DNA of 64,000 nt from Sulfuritalea sp. (GTDB lineage: Bacteria > Pseudomonadota > Gammaproteobacteria > Burkholderiales > Rhodocyclaceae), in the NCBI GenBank assembly GCA_023229685.1, contig JALNYT010000006.1, positions 127,362 to 191,361 of the forward strand. Reading direction: 5' to 3'. The notes under the pieces are model-generated. The model saw only the letters and a program-made list of their open reading frames with translations, searched no databases and was not told the DNA's origin. Positions 7,301 to 14,135 of this stretch are shown here, piece by piece (position 1 is the first letter of the stretch; each line of letters begins with the position of its first letter). The position numbers and the translations under genes are program-made.

Positions 7301-9927
7301 CGAAGGTCCACGCCTGGCTCGAATCCTTCACGCAGGATCACAAGTACGGTCCGGCGCTGCGCAAAGCGCAGGATCAGATGACGTCATGGTTCGGTCAGGA
7401 CGCGCTCAACCGGGCGCGCAGCAAGATCGGCAGCGACAAGCCCCTGGCTGAATATTTCGACGGCTTCTGGGACAAGTTCCGGCAATCCACGGTCGACGAC
7501 CTTCACGGCATCTACCGCATGGAGCGCGACCAGACCGGCAAGATCAACCCGAACGGCCCATATGAATCAGCGCGACTGTCGCGGGCCTCGGCCTCGATCG
7601 CCGACGGCGCGATACGTTTCGGCTACCCCGTGAAGAACCGCGACGGCTCCTTTTCATGGAAGGGCCGGGGCCTTGAAGACATCCTCAAGCCTGTTGCCGA
7701 GAGCATGGACGACGCCCTGCTCTACTTCGTCGGCCGTAGTTCCGCTGAGCTGATGGCACAGAAGCGCGAGCATCTTTTCACCAGGGGCGAGATTGACGGC
7801 ATGCTGAACCTGCGCACCCCCGAGCGTGAGAAGGCATTCCAGGACTACCAGGAGTGGAACCGCGGGATCCTCGATTTCGCAGAGGCGCAGGGCATCATCA
7901 ACCCCGAATCGCGCCGGCTGTGGCAGCGCACGCAATACCTGCCCTTCCATCGCGTAGAGCAACCAGGAGGCATCAAGGGCAAGCCCGGCGAATGGTCCGG
8001 CATTCAGGCGCTGACCGGGGGAACCACGAACATCAAGGACGTGCTGGGCAACATGGTGGGCAATGCCGCGATGCTGCTGGACAAGGCCGTGAAGAACGAA
8101 GCGCGCCTCAAGGTGGCCCGACTGTCGCAGATGGAAGGCGGCGGCAAGTTCATGGTCAAGATCGATACCGAGTCGCGGCCGGTGAAGATCAGCGGTGACC
8201 AGGTGCTGGAAGCCATGCTCAAGAAATACGGCATTGCGATCGATGGCGACGCGCCGGCCTTCTTCGAGTTTCTTATGAAGGGCCAGCCGCCTGCCGGCAA
8301 GAACGTGGTGGCGGTGCTGCAAAAGGGCAAGCCGGTCTGGTTCGAGGTTGGAGATCCACTCCTATACCGCGCGCTCTCGGCCATTGACCGGCCCGTTCAG
8401 TCGGAAGTCGTGCGCTGGCTGGGTCTGCCGAAGCGGATCGGCCAGGCATCGATTACCGCCGTCCCTGATTTCTGGCTTGCGAATATCGCCCGCGACACCA
8501 TCATGGGTAGCGTGATGTCTCGCTCCGGCTTCCGGCCGATCCTCGACAGTCTTGACGGCATGCGGATGCGGATGACCCAAGACCCGATCTACAAGGAATG
8601 GGTAGCCAACGGCGGCGGGCTCAGTTCGATCTATCTGGACGAGGGCCACTTCCGCGCCAAGTTGGAAAAGTTCTATGGCCGGCAGGGCATCGATTACCGC
8701 ACCGTCCTGGACAGCCCAAGCAAGCTCTTGAACATGATCGAGACCCTGGGTGATGCCTTCGAGTCGAGTACGCGCCTGGGTGAGTACAAGCGCTCTGTGG
8801 CGCGCGGCGACAATCCACGGCATGCGGCCTACCTGGCGCGCGATGTCTCAACCGATTTCGCCATGAAGGGCGACAGCAAGGCCCTGGGCTTCATGTACGA
8901 CACCGTGATGTTCCTGCGCCCCGCCTTGGTTTCATGGGACCGGCTATACCGCGGGCTCGCTCACGATCCGAACAAGGGCGCGATCGCGGCCAAGGCCGGG
9001 ACCATCGCCCTGATGAGCGCCGGGCTCTACCTGCTCAACCGGGACGATCCGCGCTATGCGGACCTGGCGGATTGGGACCGCGACAGCAATTGGCATTTCT
9101 TCGTCGGCGACCAGCATTTCCGCTACCCGAAGATATGGGAGATCGGCGCCATGGCATCGGGAGCGGAGCGCTCTGTAGAGAAGATCATGGCCGGCGATCC
9201 GATGGGCTTGGGCAAGGACTTCGCGCGCATCATTGCCAACACGTTCAGCCTCAACCTTGTGCCGCAGATCATCGCGCCCCTGGCTGAGCAGGCGACAAAC
9301 CGCAACGCCTTCACCAAGGCGCCAATCGAGACGCCGGGCATGGAGAACGTGCAGCCCTTCCTTAGATCGAAGCCGAGCACCAGCGAGACCATGAAGGCGG
9401 CCGGCATGGCGACCCGCAATCTGCCCGAAGCCCTTCAGGTCAATCCTGCCCGGGCCGAGGCGCTACTGCGCGGGTATTTCAACACCTGGGCGCTGTATGG
9501 CTTGATGCTCTCCGATCAGGCCCTCTTTGGCGACAAGCTGCCCGAGCGACGCGCCGACCAGATGCCGGTCATTCGCAGGTTCTACACCAACGATCCGGCA
9601 CAGCACACCAAGTACGAGACGGCCTTCTACGATCTGCTGCAGGAGTCCAAGCGGCTGCGCGGGACCATGAAGGAACTTGACGACATGGGCCTGCGCACCT
9701 TCGCCGATGACAAGGAGACATCGCCCCTGGCCGGTGAAGCCAAGCCGATGGAGCGCGCGGCAAAGAATCTCGGGATCATCAACAAGGACGCAGAGCAGGT
9801 ACGCCGCAGCGATGCCAACCCAGCCGAGAAGCGAAAGAAGCTGGACACGCTGACGGTCGAACGCAATGCCCTGCTCAAGGCTGCAGTGACCGAATCGAAG
9901 GCGGCGCAGAAGGAGCGCGAGAAGTGA
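4333..9927 (+). CDS. Giant phage polyvalent protein: InPase-like, HExxH metallopeptidase-like and LPD38-like regions
   Basis: A 1864-aa protein starting at GTG 4333, with CGGAGG six to twelve bases upstream. Around residues 635-760, GHLDLHGLKISIENPKGS, SHYGYIKRT and DGDHVDVFIGG match the inorganic-pyrophosphatase-like domain seen in phage polyvalent proteins. At 928-938, AAHEVAHLIDH gives a zincin HExxH with a further His four residues on. The C-terminal third (about 1400-1750) has the pattern of large polyvalent protein-associated domain 38, for example HFRYPKIWEIGAMASG and NLVPQIIAPLAEQATNRNAF. Such proteins are thought to be injected with phage DNA and to act early in the cell (family knowledge). 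Residues about 268-464 are low-complexity because they lie opposite a nested gene in another frame. No frameshift is seen. Confidence 0.78.
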   Translation: MPFIPIDRRPSGFPHVSEFDQVMPDENRAALESEYRQRFGKEPPAAQRGFIPLANAEGDKAQSGFVPLESADAEGPSTMQRAAMAAEPYVTPALKTVQAVATGYPVAETAANLATMGVSLPVAGIAGMGAAASRALGLTDADPADVVHEVGNALTYQPKTELGQHLTRSATYPFELLAKGGAAAGDKVLDVTGSPVAATAIDTAINALPMAIAPAWKAGKTTAAHGLLNHHPRPSPEILQKLLRISPDEASAYFETWQAARAAKTGGQNAASVSPVPGGIQHLDAPAAALHEPVQPRLEALRREGDQGLPALDGELQQLPDGRWVEAAPEALAGAAGREWGLRADELPVAGTEVPGRQSALLPQGDLARGEFEHRGNRAPGSDLPEHVPASPAETGNGRGFSAVMPDDAPRRTDAIDLQRTDAEPGGMGSGGWDQSGNPAGAPVPLRDRTRASPDQGGSANESLTRAERILNEHGSIAGWVDYYNKHVRDGYMIESFSRNQDGSHSLRVSNGREARTVTIPADRLREHLNVLRDPARVAELEARNQGDVVLGRNVRELDDSTLARWRDMVSLSDPARLKLEREAARRQGQATQATAASLVEKQEAQPLSMQIDQAAHEAATSPLNDKPQPTPAQIDAGTYAKGHLDLHGLKISIENPKGSTRRGTDASGRPWETEMKSHYGYIKRTLAKDGDHVDVFIGGRPESTRAFVIDQIDPKTGKYDEPKVILGALDETEARAIYQANYEPGWKGLGAITPMEMDAFKGWVNSEASKKPVGLPRIVGKAVTEFDDAALARIAESRSYSDVARTKAQTELERRTASADSTDEAVRARVGETSSPQDMAAGVQNGTWNPGANYAPFADQMRAPEAKAKTVADLPDPLRREQIVGDLAKALDTTIYEGRVKGKRRLGFFRPGVNEVRIKNAADIEVAAHEVAHLIDHRVPEISSAWRSDKALREELKSVSYDQKSVKEGFAEGVRLFLTQPDVLEARAPKVHAWLESFTQDHKYGPALRKAQDQMTSWFGQDALNRARSKIGSDKPLAEYFDGFWDKFRQSTVDDLHGIYRMERDQTGKINPNGPYESARLSRASASIADGAIRFGYPVKNRDGSFSWKGRGLEDILKPVAESMDDALLYFVGRSSAELMAQKREHLFTRGEIDGMLNLRTPEREKAFQDYQEWNRGILDFAEAQGIINPESRRLWQRTQYLPFHRVEQPGGIKGKPGEWSGIQALTGGTTNIKDVLGNMVGNAAMLLDKAVKNEARLKVARLSQMEGGGKFMVKIDTESRPVKISGDQVLEAMLKKYGIAIDGDAPAFFEFLMKGQPPAGKNVVAVLQKGKPVWFEVGDPLLYRALSAIDRPVQSEVVRWLGLPKRIGQASITAVPDFWLANIARDTIMGSVMSRSGFRPILDSLDGMRMRMTQDPIYKEWVANGGGLSSIYLDEGHFRAKLEKFYGRQGIDYRTVLDSPSKLLNMIETLGDAFESSTRLGEYKRSVARGDNPRHAAYLARDVSTDFAMKGDSKALGFMYDTVMFLRPALVSWDRLYRGLAHDPNKGAIAAKAGTIALMSAGLYLLNRDDPRYADLADWDRDSNWHFFVGDQHFRYPKIWEIGAMASGAERSVEKIMAGDPMGLGKDFARIIANTFSLNLVPQIIAPLAEQATNRNAFTKAPIETPGMENVQPFLRSKPSTSETMKAAGMATRNLPEALQVNPARAEALLRGYFNTWALYGLMLSDQALFGDKLPERRADQMPVIRRFYTNDPAQHTKYETAFYDLLQESKRLRGTMKELDDMGLRTFADDKETSPLAGEAKPMERAAKNLGIINKDAEQVRRSDANPAEKRKKLDTLTVERNALLKAAVTESKAAQKEREK
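5138..5725 (+). CDS. Nested homing-endonuclease-like (HNH/AP2-type) protein inside the polyvalent gene
   Basis: A 195-aa protein in frame 2, wholly inside the 4333-9927 gene (frame 1). The ATG at 5138 has a strong GGAGG (5128-5132) five bases upstream. The sequence has the hallmarks of a phage mobile-endonuclease-like family: YNIWTLLRQRCTNP, YGGRGIKVCPRWMESFSNF, LARQDVNGDYEPTNCQW and a C-terminal DNA-binding-type unit (SLAAWARAVGINPVTLQARL). Four Cys and several His/Asp are present, but I could not assign a full HNH triad. The conserved wording falls in this frame, whereas the outer frame here is Ala/Gly/Pro-rich filler, so this frame is the functional one. It looks like a mobile gene that inserted into the polyvalent gene while keeping the outer frame open. 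Confidence 0.8.
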   Translation: MQPLYRRFRAEYNIWTLLRQRCTNPSNQDWKHYGGRGIKVCPRWMESFSNFLMDVGLRPHPRLWLARQDVNGDYEPTNCQWQEPKYPVGNRRFCHKEIWRGESLNIVEIARREAIYPNTFRHRLLKQGMDADSALSCPMTRRGGPTLLTFKGQTQSLAAWARAVGINPVTLQARLFRYGIEPERALTKADLRTNP

Positions 9928-9970
9928 CGGTTACCGGCTCACCTCGCACCCGCCCGCCCATTGCCCCCTG

Positions 9971-10807
9971 ATGTCCTTCCTGCCGATGCTCCGTCTTCTG
10001 GCTACATTCACGACCCTGACCGCTGTAGCGATGTCGGCTGCAGCGGCTTGGGATCGAGGTGGAACCGTACTCGACAGGGCGCTGCTGGTGGCGATGGCCG
10101 TCACGATCTGCGCCGCAGCTCATCTCTTACCGGCGCTATCCCGGCGCGGTGTCACCTGGCTACTTTGGATCGCCTGCTTGTTGGCAACGGTCTATGGCCA
10201 CCTGACCTTCTTCACCCATGCCGGACTGAGAGCCGGGGAAACCAGGGCGCAGCAGTCGGTAGAGGTCGCCGACGTAAGCCGGCAGATCGAGACGATGCGT
10301 GAGGCGCTGGCCGGCATCAATGCCCGCCCGGTGGCTACCGTAGCAGTAGACCTCAGCCGGGCAAGGACGGAGCGGCGCATCGAAGCGTTGCATGAGGAAC
10401 TAACCGAGGCCAAGCGAGCGGCCCGGCTACGGGATGAACTGGTCGGCGCGACTGCCTCTGTCACCACGGGCAGAGCGGCAGGGCTTGCCGATCCAGTCAT
10501 GGCGCGACTGGCGGTAGTCACGGGGAGTAACGAGGCCAGTATCGCCCTTGCGGTAGGTATCGGCTTCGCCATCCTCATTGAACTGACTGGCGCGTTTCTC
10601 TGGTGCGAAGCGCTCAAGACAGCGAACTCGCCGGTACAGGGGGTAGCCGAACCAGCTACGCCGGCAACAGTCGATCCGTTGGATTCGTTGAAGGATGCAG
10701 TAGAGGCGGGACTGTGCAAACCCACGGTAGCCAGTATCCGCGTCTTCCTCGGGTGCGGCCAGGGTCGGGCTATCGAGATGAGACGCGCGCTGAAAGGCTC
10801 GATATGA
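9971..10807 (+). CDS. Phage-element membrane protein with coiled coil
   Basis: A 278-aa protein. Three N-terminal hydrophobic segments (about residues 5-28, 35-52 and 57-78) precede a long charged helical region (about 85-160, for example ARTERRIEALHEELTEAKRAARL) that should form a coiled coil. A fourth hydrophobic segment (about 187-208, ALAVGIGFAILIELTGAFLW) and a cytoplasmic tail with a helix-turn-helix-like end (CKPTVASIRVFLGCGQ) follow. No strong ribosome binding site precedes the ATG. The stop overlaps an ATG at 10804 in the terminase small subunit frame. Similar membrane plus coiled-coil proteins occur in phages and integrative elements, but I cannot name a family. Lysis, exclusion and DNA-partition roles are all possible. 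Confidence 0.6.
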   Translation: MSFLPMLRLLATFTTLTAVAMSAAAAWDRGGTVLDRALLVAMAVTICAAAHLLPALSRRGVTWLLWIACLLATVYGHLTFFTHAGLRAGETRAQQSVEVADVSRQIETMREALAGINARPVATVAVDLSRARTERRIEALHEELTEAKRAARLRDELVGATASVTTGRAAGLADPVMARLAVVTGSNEASIALAVGIGFAILIELTGAFLWCEALKTANSPVQGVAEPATPATVDPLDSLKDAVEAGLCKPTVASIRVFLGCGQGRAIEMRRALKGSI

Positions 10808-10821
10808 AGAAAGGAACCGCC

Positions 10822-11379
10822 ATGGCGCGTCAGGCGCTGACCCAGAAGCAGGAGCTTTTCTGCCTCGCCTATATCGAGACCGGCAACGCCTCGGAAGCCT
10901 ACAGAAAGGCCTACAACGCCGGCAGAATGAAGACCGAAACCATCCATGCGCGAGCGTCGGAGTTGATGGCGGACGGTTTGGTTACGGTGAGGATCGGCGA
11001 ATTGCGCCAGGCCGTCGCCGCCAAGGTCGTTGCCACCGAGGCGCGTGTGATCGAGGAACTGGCGCGGATCGGTCTATTCGATCCCGGGCAGCTGTTTGCC
11101 GAAGATGGATCCTTGCTCCCGATTCGAATGATGCCAGCAGAGGTCAGGGCGGCGATCGCGTCCATCGAGGTAGAGGAAATCGACGCCGGTGGCAAGGTGA
11201 TTGGGCGCGTGAAGAAGATCAAGCTCTGGGACAAGAACAGCGCGGCCGACAAGCTGTTGAGGCATCTTGGCGCCTACGAGAAGGACAACCGGCAGCGCAA
11301 GGGTGTGCTGGCGGATCTGCCGCGCGAGGTATTGCGGGCGATCATTGATCGGCTTCGAGTCCTAAACGGGGAGCGATGA
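10822..11379 (+). CDS. Phage terminase small subunit (Terminase_2 type)
   Basis: A 185-aa protein. The N-terminus ALTQKQELFCLAYIETGNAS followed by EAYRKAYNAGRM is the typical DNA-recognition region of the Terminase_2 small-subunit family. The C-terminal half has a basic, helical oligomerisation-like region (NSAADKLLRHLGAYEKDNRQ). The small subunit binds the packaging site and delivers DNA to the large ATPase/nuclease subunit. I chose ATG 10822 because AAGGA (10811-10815) sits six bases upstream; ATG 10804 overlaps the previous stop as ATGA and is an alternative start. No large terminase gene follows: the next genes are on the other strand. This is compatible with a broken prophage or with a satellite that redirects helper-phage packaging. 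Confidence 0.85.
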   Translation: MARQALTQKQELFCLAYIETGNASEAYRKAYNAGRMKTETIHARASELMADGLVTVRIGELRQAVAAKVVATEARVIEELARIGLFDPGQLFAEDGSLLPIRMMPAEVRAAIASIEVEEIDAGGKVIGRVKKIKLWDKNSAADKLLRHLGAYEKDNRQRKGVLADLPREVLRAIIDRLRVLNGER

Positions 11380-11413
11380 CGAATGCTCGAGGTGGAGGCC
11401 TGAGGCGTTCTAC

Positions 11414-11677
11414 CTATGAAGGGCTCATGTCATCGCCGTCAAAGTGGGGCCGTATCGAATCGATGGTGTCGCGATACGCCTCAATTGTCAGGTCTGGAAA
11501 GCCGTCCGCCAGCAGCTTTGCAATCGTTTCCTCCCGCTCCTTGTACATTGCTCGCGCAAGGATGTCAGGCTCCGGGTGCATCATCACTAGCGCCCGAATG
11601 GCATCTCTGAATGCCGTAGTCATGCCGAAAATTGAAGCCTGTAGATCCTTTGGATCCATCTCGCCTGCTTTAATCAT
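11414..11677 (-). CDS. Small phage-type protein of unknown function
   Basis: An 87-aa acidic protein with probably two or three helices (for example LQASIFGMTTAFRDAIRALV and MYKEREETIAKLLADGF). A good ribosome binding site, GGAGAGG, lies a few bases before the ATG on the minus strand. The start overlaps the end of the small HTH fragment (11670-11786), so it is the last gene of the minus-strand early-type operon and converges on the terminase gene 34 bases away. It has no membrane segment or signal peptide. I recognise no family. Confidence 0.65.
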   Translation of the reverse strand: MIKAGEMDPKDLQASIFGMTTAFRDAIRALVMMHPEPDILARAMYKEREETIAKLLADGFPDLTIEAYRDTIDSIRPHFDGDDMSPS

Positions 11678-11786
11678 GATTCCTCTCCTTTGTCCTGTTA
11701 GTGATATTCCTGCGCACCCTCGCTTCCAGCGTGTGCTGGTGCAGGCGCAGGAAGGCGGCGGCTTCGTTCAGGTCGAGCGTGCGCAT
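11670..11786 (-). CDS. Truncated helix-turn-helix (excisionase-like) peptide, 38 aa
   Basis: The minus-strand ATG at 11786 lies one base after the DUF4224 stop (TGA-C-ATG). The peptide begins MRTLDLNEAAAFLRLHQHTLE, which matches the first helix-turn-helix of MerR/excisionase-like phage DNA-binding proteins. After about 25 residues it changes to an unrelated Arg/Asn-rich tail and stops inside the start of the next gene. Full family members usually continue with a wing and a second half (30-40 more residues). It is either a decayed gene or a minimal HTH peptide. Its upstream coupling suggests it is still transcribed with its neighbours. Confidence 0.5.
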   Translation of the reverse strand: MRTLDLNEAAAFLRLHQHTLEARVRRNITNRTKERNHD

Positions 11787-11787
11787 G

Positions 11788-12063
11788 TCACTTCCCCTTC
11801 TTCGCGTGTAGCGCCATTAGTGCCCCTCGGTTCGGCCCCGGCTTGCCCTCCGGCTTCTGCTTTCCGGCCGGGTTCATGACCTGTTCGAAATGGGATCGGA
11901 TCACCAGGGGCGCGCCGTTGGGCTTGGTTCTGACGGTGAGCCCCAGGCTCTGAAGGAAACGGATCTGTGCAGCCGCCTGAGTCAGCGGCTTGCACACGTC
12001 AGCTATCTCATCCTCCGTGAGCCATGGGGGCGCGTGATGAGGGATAGTCTTGTCGGACTCCAT
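11788..12063 (-). CDS. DUF4224-domain phage protein
   Basis: A 91-aa protein. WLTEDEIADVCKPLTQAAAQIRFLQSLGL (residues 14-42) followed by VRTKPNGAPLVIRSHFEQ fits the DUF4224 family of short prophage proteins, which look like small DNA-binding proteins. The C-terminus is Lys/Gly/Pro-rich (GKQKPEGKPGPNRG). It sits in a minus-strand series with the HTH fragment immediately downstream and probably shares a promoter with the genes from 13720. Function within the family is not established; a regulatory or accessory role in the lysogenic module is inferred. Confidence 0.7.
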   Translation of the reverse strand: MESDKTIPHHAPPWLTEDEIADVCKPLTQAAAQIRFLQSLGLTVRTKPNGAPLVIRSHFEQVMNPAGKQKPEGKPGPNRGALMALHAKKGK

Positions 12064-12132
12064 CGCGCCCAGTCTATCGGCTACTGCCGCCTCCGTAGGT
12101 CAGAGCAGCGTCGACCAGCTGGGCGATGGCGG

Positions 12133-12888
12133 TCATGATTCGGATCTCGGCAGGAGGTAGAGCACGTTACCTTCCGCGCGGTGGCGCGGTGCCCGCCGTG
12201 CACTCGGTGTCAAGCGTTCACCATCGAACAGCGAGATCAAAGGGGCTGGACGAGACATCGCCCGCATCCGATCTTCCCATTCACTATCCTTACGCTGGCG
12301 CTCGCAATCTCGTCTTTGATGTTCGTCGTCCGAGACAAAGGCACTGACCATGTAGGTATTCTTTGATGCCCGCTTGATGCTCTTGGCTCCCGGTTGCTTC
12401 GCCTCCGAGAAACTTGCTGACGCGCCCGTGGGTATCGTGCCATCGGGAAAGATCGTGACGTTGGTTTTTCGCATACCTGGCTGCCCGGGCAGTTGCTCGA
12501 GACGCACGAGGCCGGCATTGTTCAGCGCAACTGCCGTTCCCACGTATTCATCACACCAATAGCCGATGTTCTTTCTCACGCCAGGTGCGTAATCGATCCA
12601 GCGCTCCGTAGAAGGGTAATTCCGACCGGGGAATGAAACCGAGGCGGAGTAGATGCCCTCACCGTAGTAGCTGCCTTTCTCGATCCGGACGGCTAAGCCC
12701 CGCTGGTCGGTCGTCTTGAGCGTCTTCTTCGGGCCATCTGGATCACCTGGAAATGCCATGCCGACGGCGAGACCGATGCGTTGCAGTTGCTCCTTGGTGC
12801 CGTGAATGAGGTCGCCCCAGAGTTTCTGCTCATACCTGAACCCGGCTTCTCCGAGCGGGCTCGCTGCAGTGCTGCGATTGAGTTTCAT
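12133..12888 (-). CDS. Phage-element protein of unknown function
   Basis: A 251-aa protein. The first two thirds look like a folded alpha/beta domain (for example FRYEQKLWGDLIHGTKEQL, GLAVRIEKGSYYGEGIYSA and RWIDYAPGVRKNIGYWCDEY). The last third is Arg-rich and probably disordered. The ATG overlaps the stop of the upstream 66-aa gene as ATGA, so translation is likely coupled. It has no signal peptide or transmembrane segment and no catalytic motif that I recognise. It belongs to the minus-strand early-type operon. Confidence 0.65.
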   Translation of the reverse strand: MKLNRSTAASPLGEAGFRYEQKLWGDLIHGTKEQLQRIGLAVGMAFPGDPDGPKKTLKTTDQRGLAVRIEKGSYYGEGIYSASVSFPGRNYPSTERWIDYAPGVRKNIGYWCDEYVGTAVALNNAGLVRLEQLPGQPGMRKTNVTIFPDGTIPTGASASFSEAKQPGAKSIKRASKNTYMVSAFVSDDEHQRRDCERQRKDSEWEDRMRAMSRPAPLISLFDGERLTPSARRAPRHRAEGNVLYLLPRSES

Positions 12889-13085
12889 GCTGCACCGCCT
12901 TCTACGTTGTCGGCGATGAGATTCAGCAACACTTCCATGCCATAGGCTTCTTCATCATTCAGTGGTGTCTCGCGCGGCTGGCCACAAGCGGCGGCAAGGA
13001 AGCGAAGTGCGGCGACACTATCGGCGGTGTTGATGGGTGCGCCCTCGGGCGCCCCGGAGCTACGGGTAGAATTGGCTTTAGCCAT
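12885..13085 (-). CDS. Small phage-element protein (66 aa)
   Basis: The start is the ATG at 13085, preceded on the minus strand by AAGGAG at good spacing; longer in-frame starts lack this. The protein is 66 aa with a disordered Ser/Gly start (ANSTRSSGAPEG) and a helical C-terminal half (DSVAALRFLAAACGQPRETP, then EEAYGMEVLLNLIADNVEGG). It overlaps the next gene by four bases (ATGA). I recognise no family. It could be a small regulator or an antitoxin-like partner of its neighbour, but nothing in the sequence proves this. Confidence 0.6.
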   Translation of the reverse strand: MAKANSTRSSGAPEGAPINTADSVAALRFLAAACGQPRETPLNDEEAYGMEVLLNLIADNVEGGAA

Positions 13086-13186
13086 GGTGCATCTCCTTAT
13101 CAGGTGCTTCGTGGTCAGGCGGGTTTGGTGTTCGTAGCACCTTGCCCGCCGCTTTGCCTGAATCCGCCAGGCTGCGGTATTGCCGA

Positions 13187-13720
13187 TTACTCTGCTTTGC
13201 TCGAAGCCCCCAACTGTTGGACGATCCACGAATTCACGGACATGTCGACAGCCCTGGCTTTACGCTCGATCTGCGCTTTCAGGGCCACCGTAAGCCGCAC
13301 GGTAATTGCCACCTCCTCTTCTCCAGCCTCTGGAGGAAGTTCGCCAAGGTGGCGTGAGTAGTCGTCAGTAAGGCGAGCTCCTTTCTTTTCCGCCCACATT
13401 GTGGCGTGCTCAAGAGTGAGAGGGGTAACGCGCTCCGGTCCCTTTCGCCAGCCTCCTTGGGGTCCAAAGGCCTGCCTTGCTACAACGCGTCCGGCAATTT
13501 TTTCCGCAGTAGAAAGCGGACGATCGTAAGACTGATCGAATTCAGCGTTGGTCCATTCGAAGAATGCGCCGCGGCGATTGACATACAAGACCGACTTGAG
13601 CGACTCCTTGTCGTAGCCGGTTTGCTCAAGGATCGCCAACGAAGTGGCCGTATCCGTGTCGTAGGTCTTCCCGTTGAAGATTGCTTTCATTGCTGGCCGC
13701 TCCAGTGTTGATTGCATCAT
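13187..13720 (-). CDS. Ribbon-helix-helix domain protein, likely autoregulator of the element
   Basis: A 177-aa protein. The C-terminal segment VAITVRLTVALKAQIERKAR, continuing AVDMSVNSWIVQQL, is a clear ribbon-helix-helix (Arc/HicB-type) DNA-binding unit: a beta strand, then two helices. The N-terminal 100 residues (MKAIFNGKTYDTDTATSLAI, YVNRRGAFFEWTNAEF) form a separate beta-rich domain that I cannot name. The ribosome binding site AAGAGG precedes ATG 13720; the internal ATG at 13690 is an alternative start. It is the first gene of the minus-strand set and lies beside a nested dyad (13742-13807), consistent with autorepression. DNA binding is well supported by the motif; the regulatory target is inferred. 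Confidence 0.75.
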   Translation of the reverse strand: MMQSTLERPAMKAIFNGKTYDTDTATSLAILEQTGYDKESLKSVLYVNRRGAFFEWTNAEFDQSYDRPLSTAEKIAGRVVARQAFGPQGGWRKGPERVTPLTLEHATMWAEKKGARLTDDYSRHLGELPPEAGEEEVAITVRLTVALKAQIERKARAVDMSVNSWIVQQLGASSKAE

Positions 13721-13741
13721 GATATTACCTCTTTCTGTTGG

Positions 13742-13807
13742 TTGCCATCAAAGTAGATGGTGATTGCATTCTAGGCTTAATTGCAATCGTGTCAAGTTTG
13801 ATGGCAA
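13742..13807. promoter_or_regulatory. Nested inverted repeats, probable operator region
   Basis: The outer arms TTGCCATCAAA (13742-13752) and TTTGATGGCAA (13797-13807) are perfect inverted repeats of 11 bases. Inner arms GATTGCA (13762-13768) and TGCAATC (13782-13788) share almost the same centre (about 13775). The array lies just upstream of the RHH gene start at 13720, so it is a good candidate operator for that protein. Confidence 0.65.
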
Positions 13808-13981
13808 ATATCTTTTGAGGTCGTATTGACGTGGCTGTTCTGGCTGGCCCAGATCTGGGTAGCAAGCTCATGATCGTGGTAAGAAACGTGGTAACTGCCG
13901 CTAGGAGAAATAGCTTTTACCAGTATTGACAAGGCTTTCAGGCCTTAATGTGACAGACACCCCACCACCGACATGGCGAAC

Positions 13982-14010
13982 ACGCCCCTTCCGGGGCGTT
14001 TTGTTTTTTT
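13982..14010 (+). terminator. Intrinsic terminator
   Basis: Stem ACGCCCC (13982-13988), loop TTCC, stem GGGGCGT (13993-13999), then TTTGTTTTTTT on the plus strand. No plus-strand gene ends immediately upstream, so it may be the terminator of a host gene now separated by the inserted element. Confidence 0.8.
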
Positions 14011-14135
14011 AGCCACCAACCGGCCACCACAAGAGCACGGTATTTGCCGTCCCGCCAGCGCCGACTATTGGCTCGCGGTATCTTCAGCCGTCCGATTGTG
14101 AACACCGCTGTGCGGGCGGGTCTGGCTCGGCCCGG

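Larger units (their letters stand above)
806..13807. mobile_element. Prophage remnant or phage-satellite-like element
   Basis: This stretch contains two virion/ejection-type proteins, a giant polyvalent protein, a phage-type membrane protein and a terminase small subunit on the plus strand. Small early-type genes (DUF4224, HTH, RHH) run on the minus strand. Gene spacing is tight, with ATGA overlaps. No large terminase, portal, capsid, tail or integrase gene is visible. Host-type genes begin at about 14136. The left boundary is unknown because the SIR2-like gene at the edge may also belong to the element. I could not identify att repeats. Boundaries are approximate. Confidence 0.75.
13721..14135. 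other. Intergenic boundary between element and host genes
   Basis: This 415-base gap has no convincing gene. It holds the nested dyad (13742-13807), a pair of direct CGTGGTAA repeats (13875-13882 and 13887-13894) and a plus-strand intrinsic terminator (13982-14010). The right end of the element probably lies here, but no att core or tRNA could be identified. Confidence 0.6.

Noticed and set aside
13850..13975. Possible tRNA or tmRNA fragment as the integration site
   Set aside because: No cloverleaf or CCA end could be built; only a short stem and repeats are present.
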